Source of the DNA: Bacillota bacterium
GTDB lineage: Bacteria; Bacillota; Clostridia; Lachnospirales; Lachnospiraceae
Length of the DNA stretch: 16,103 nucleotides
Direction: 5' to 3'
NCBI GenBank assembly: GCA_023389295.1
Contig: JAEWEO010000309.1
Location: 1-16,103, forward strand
Both the position numbers and the translations under genes were made by a program. Under the pieces are notes generated by a model that saw only the letters and a list, made by a program, of their open reading frames with translations, was not told where the DNA came from and ran no database searches. Below are positions 13,355 through 16,103 of this stretch, one piece after another; position 1 is the first letter of the stretch, and the number at the start of each line of letters is the position of its first letter.

Positions 13355-13357
13355 GTA

Positions 13358-13497
13358 AACAAACTAAAATAATCTCGAAGAGATTATTTTAACGGATGAA
13401 ATTTATTTTCATCCGTAGTAGTGAAACTGCGTAGTTTGTTCATATACAAGCGAATGTTCTATATTCGCTTGTATATGTTGCAGATAGATGATGAACA
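13358..13497 (+). promoter_or_regulatory. Highly structured nadE leader (candidate cis-regulatory RNA)
   Basis: Between promoter and start codon lie several perfect inverted repeats. AACAAACTA (13358-13366) pairs with TAGTTTGTT (13432-13440) and encloses AAAATAATCTC-GAA-GAGATTATTTT (13366-13390) and ACGGATGAAA-N5-TTTCATCCGT (13392-13416), giving a multibranch fold. A 15-bp perfect stem follows, CATATACAAGCGAAT with its complement at 13463-13477 around a 7-nt loop. TGTTCAT (13437-13443) can instead pair with ATGAACA (13491-13497), which would break both the outer stem and the base of the 15-bp hairpin. None is followed by a T run, so simple termination is unlikely. I do not recognise a known riboswitch class. 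Confidence 0.5.
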
Positions 13498-13536
13498 CAT
13501 TTTTGTATCAATCGTGGAGAAAAGGAGTTGAAATTA

Positions 13537-15525
13537 ATGAGTGGTTTTATAAATAATGGAATCATTGAAGTGGCAACTTTAACACCTATGTCAATTGAAA
13601 TTGGAAACCCAAGCTACAATGTAGATAGGATGTTAGAGCTTATCAATGATGTTAATATAAAAAATTGTAATGGTGAAAGACAGACAAGAATCGTAGTTTT
13701 TCCAGAACTTTGTATTACTGGCTATACATGCGGTGATTTATTTAATCACACCACATTAATAAATAGTGCTATGGATGAATTGTTTCGGTTTGTTGAAAAA
13801 TCCAATAATGAATTTAATCCAATTATGTTTGTGGGAATGCCGTTGAGGAAAGACAATCAATTGTTTAACTGTGCGATAGCGATTCATAAGGGTAAAATAC
13901 TGGGTATAATACCTAAGACTTATATCCCCAACTACAGCGTATTCTACGAATCAAGAAATTTTAAGCCTTCATTTGATAGACTAAGCGATGAAATGACAAT
14001 TAAAGGTGCTACGTATTCTTTTACACCAAATTTACTTATTGTAGATGAAGTTTCAGGAGCGGTTATCGGTACGGAAATCTGTGAAGACTTATGGGGACCG
14101 ATACCTATGTCATCATACCATTGCTTACATGGTGCGAACATCATTGTAAATCTTTCAGCAAGCAATGAGACGATTGGTAAATCTGATTACCGAAAAGATT
14201 TGGTGAGGATGCATTCAGCTACGTGTATGTGTGGTTATATATATGCATCAGCAACTTCAGATGAGTCTACAACAGATAATGCGTTTTCAGGGCATTGTAT
14301 TATAGCTGAGAATGGATATATAAACTCCGAATCGTTGTTTTTTGAAAATAAAGAGATAACCTATGGTGAGATTGATATTGAAAAATGTATCAATGATAGA
14401 ACAACGAATAGTTCCTACATGATGATACAAGATAAGAAAGAATATAAATGTATCAATACAAAAACATTTGATGTAAAATCTAAAAAATTCAAATCAAATA
14501 AAGAATTATCTATTCTACCATTTGTTCCGCATAATATTGACATCCGTTCTGAGGAGATTATGAATATTCAAATAACAGGGCTGGCTCAAAGACTTAAGAA
14601 AATTCATTGTAGCAAAGCTGTTATTGGCATATCGGGTGGCCTTGATTCTACACTTGCATTAATGGTAACGGTTGAGGCTTTTAAATTAAATAATTATGAT
14701 ATGAAAGGTATCATAGGAATTACAATGCCTGGTTTTGGGACAACTACGAGAACCTTGGAAAATTCAAAGAAGTTAATGGAAGCATTAAAGGTTACATTAT
14801 TAGAGATACCAATTAGAGATGCCTGTATTCAACATTATAAGGATATACAGCATGACATAAATGTTCATGACATTACTTACGAGAATGTACAGGCAAGAGA
14901 GCGAACTCAGATTCTGATGGATATGGCAAATAAATATAACGGAATCGTTGTCGGTACAGGAGATTTATCAGAACTGGCACTTGGATGGTGTACCTATAAT
15001 GGAGACCAAATGAGTATGTATGGGGTAAATGCTTCAATTCCTAAGACGTTAGTAAGGAGTATAGTGAAATCCTATGCAAAAAAACAGACGGATGATATTA
15101 AAGAAACGCTTTTTGATATCTGTGATACTCCAATAAGCCCTGAGCTATTACCTCCAAATCCAGATGGAACGATTGCTCAAAAAACCGAGGATGCTATTGG
15201 TTCCTATGCTGTACATGATTTTGTTTTATATTACATGTTAAGATATGGATTTGGACCCAAAAAGATTTATGATTTATATGTCAATTCATTGGAGTTACAG
15301 GCTATTAGAAAAGGTGAAAATCTCGAAAATATTGATAAGCAAAGTATATTAAAGGATATGAGAACTTTTTATAAACGATTTTTTACACAGCAATTTAAAC
15401 GTTCCTGTATGCCAGACGGCATTAAAGTTGGCTCAGTTTCTTTATCTCCAAGAGGTGATTGGCGTATGCCAAGTGATGCATCCGGTGATATATGGCTGAA
15501 AGAACTTGATTTGATTGAAAGATAA
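13537..15525 (+). CDS. nadE: Glutamine-dependent NAD+ synthetase
   Basis: This 662-residue two-domain enzyme performs the last step of NAD+ synthesis: it amidates deamido-NAD+ using ammonia released from glutamine, with ATP. The N-terminal nitrilase-type glutaminase domain (8-290) has the Glu-Lys-Cys triad: Glu57 in VFPELCITGY, Lys127 in GIIPKTYIPNY and Cys182 in GTEICEDLWG. The C-terminal synthetase domain (340-650) has the PP-loop SGGLDS (366-371), then GTGDLSELALGWCTYNGD and NASIPKTLVRSIV. It matches the long type known from Mycobacterium tuberculosis (about 680 aa), not the short ammonia-only form. ATG 13537 is preferred because AAAGGAG lies 9 nt before it; the in-frame TTG at 13528 abuts that site. 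It stands alone behind a structured leader. Confidence 0.95.
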   Translation: MSGFINNGIIEVATLTPMSIEIGNPSYNVDRMLELINDVNIKNCNGERQTRIVVFPELCITGYTCGDLFNHTTLINSAMDELFRFVEKSNNEFNPIMFVGMPLRKDNQLFNCAIAIHKGKILGIIPKTYIPNYSVFYESRNFKPSFDRLSDEMTIKGATYSFTPNLLIVDEVSGAVIGTEICEDLWGPIPMSSYHCLHGANIIVNLSASNETIGKSDYRKDLVRMHSATCMCGYIYASATSDESTTDNAFSGHCIIAENGYINSESLFFENKEITYGEIDIEKCINDRTTNSSYMMIQDKKEYKCINTKTFDVKSKKFKSNKELSILPFVPHNIDIRSEEIMNIQITGLAQRLKKIHCSKAVIGISGGLDSTLALMVTVEAFKLNNYDMKGIIGITMPGFGTTTRTLENSKKLMEALKVTLLEIPIRDACIQHYKDIQHDINVHDITYENVQARERTQILMDMANKYNGIVVGTGDLSELALGWCTYNGDQMSMYGVNASIPKTLVRSIVKSYAKKQTDDIKETLFDICDTPISPELLPPNPDGTIAQKTEDAIGSYAVHDFVLYYMLRYGFGPKKIYDLYVNSLELQAIRKGENLENIDKQSILKDMRTFYKRFFTQQFKRSCMPDGIKVGSVSLSPRGDWRMPSDASGDIWLKELDLIER

Positions 15526-15532
15526 ATTGCAT

Positions 15533-15562
15533 TTGCCAGAGACTATGAGGATCAAGTAATAT
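15533..15562 (+). promoter_or_regulatory. Putative promoter of the degV-like gene
   Basis: TTGCCA (15533-15538), 18 nt and TATTA-like TAATAT (15557-15562) lie in the 81-nt gap after nadE. No terminator is seen in the gap, so read-through from nadE is also possible. Confidence 0.4.
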
Positions 15563-15606
15563 TAAAAGGGCTAAAGATCTTCGACGAGCCAATAGGAGGA
15601 AAAGGT

Positions 15607-16103
15607 ATGGCACTAAGGATAATTACGGATTCTGCATCCGATACACCAAAGTGGGTGATTGATGAGTTTCACTTACATGTAATTCCAACCCCGGTAGTTA
15701 TTGATGAGAAAGATTATTTTGATGGAAAGACAATTTTTCCGGAGGAATTTTACGATATTTTAAGAAGTGGTAAAGATATCAAAACCTATCATATTAATGC
15801 ACAAATGTTCTATGATAATTTTAAACCCTATGCTGAGCAAGGGGATGAGGTTATCTACATCTGCTTTTCCACAGGAATTGCAGGTACATACAATGCAGCA
15901 AATATTGCAAAAAACGAACTTTTAGAAGAATATCCCAGTTTTGATCTAACTATCATCGACTCAAAATGTGCATCAACCGGCTTTGGTTTAGTTGCTTATT
16001 ATGCACTTTTGATGCAGCAAAAAGGCGCCTCAAAAGAGGAAATAACCCAGGGTATTAAGTGGCATTGTGAACATATGGAAATGATATTTACGGTAAATAC
16101 TCT
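15607..16103 (+). CDS. DegV family protein (fatty-acid-binding), 5' part only
   Basis: The first 165 codons run off the right edge; full members have about 280 residues. The N-terminus MALRIITDSASDTP carries the family's DSxSD motif. STGIAGTYNAANIA (residues about 88-101) matches the SxGxSGTYxxA motif, and IIDSKCASTGFG matches the VxDSxxxSxGxG motif. In Gram-positive bacteria DegV/FakB proteins bind a fatty acid and present it to the kinase FakA for entry into phospholipid synthesis, in the cytoplasm. Whether this copy serves FakA cannot be told from the part seen. AGGAGGA at 15594-15600 gives a strong ribosome binding site 6 nt before the ATG. Confidence 0.88.
   Translation, partial: MALRIITDSASDTPKWVIDEFHLHVIPTPVVIDEKDYFDGKTIFPEEFYDILRSGKDIKTYHINAQMFYDNFKPYAEQGDEVIYICFSTGIAGTYNAANIAKNELLEEYPSFDLTIIDSKCASTGFGLVAYYALLMQQKGASKEEITQGIKWHCEHMEMIFTVNT

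Noticed and set aside
13528..13536. TTG start for NAD+ synthetase
   Set aside because: It directly abuts the AAAGGAG site with no spacing; ATG 13537 has the correct 9-nt spacing.

Overview
The window looks like chromosomal DNA from a low-GC, Gram-positive, endospore-forming anaerobe. The gene content fits the Lachnospiraceae best (Lachnoclostridium phytofermentans-like). That assignment is inferred from AT-rich coding sequence, GGAGG-type ribosome binding sites, an S-component thiamine transporter under a TPP riboswitch, SpoIID-like spore proteins and a DegV protein; I could not search a database.

Layout, left to right. (1) 1-362, minus: 5' end of a lipoprotein N-acetylmuramoyl-L-alanine amidase whose linker is made of 24-bp tandem repeats; the gene runs off the left edge. 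(2) 486-1359, plus: promoter, TPP riboswitch and thiT. (3) 1509-4164, minus: two tandem paralogues of about 430 aa, each with a transthyretin-like N-terminal region, a degenerate SpoIID-like domain and a C-terminal peptidoglycan-binding domain, and no signal peptide. Each has its own promoter of the form CAC-N16-CATANNNTA, the pattern of the late mother-cell sporulation factor sigma-K. (4) 4312-8782, plus: carAB, with a leader holding a terminator-like hairpin. (5) 8921-10358, minus: a VOC/glyoxalase I gene with a TTG start, and a secreted Ig-like (Big_2) protein. (6) 10545-12922, plus: an OmpR-type response regulator and its histidine kinase, preceded by two promoters and 11-bp-phased direct repeats. 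(7) 12982-13234, plus: a small RNA gene with its own strong promoter and terminator, folding like 6S RNA. (8) 13326-15525, plus: glutamine-dependent NAD+ synthetase behind a highly structured leader. (9) 15607 to the right edge, plus: the first 165 codons of a DegV-family protein.

Most genes are independent housekeeping or regulatory units; only carA-carB and the response regulator-kinase pair are clear operons. Intergenic regions are rich in RNA-level control: a TPP riboswitch with a plausible SD-sequestering platform, the carAB leader terminator, a 6S-like RNA and the nadE leader.

The best candidate for an undescribed system is the pair of SpoIID-like/PG-binding proteins. The glutamate matching the SpoIID catalytic residue is kept in both, the GHG-type motif is lost in both, export signals are absent, and both carry the same sigma-K-like promoter design. 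I infer a spore-envelope role, made in the mother cell. The second candidate is the nadE leader, with four nested or competing perfect inverted repeats within about 140 nt.
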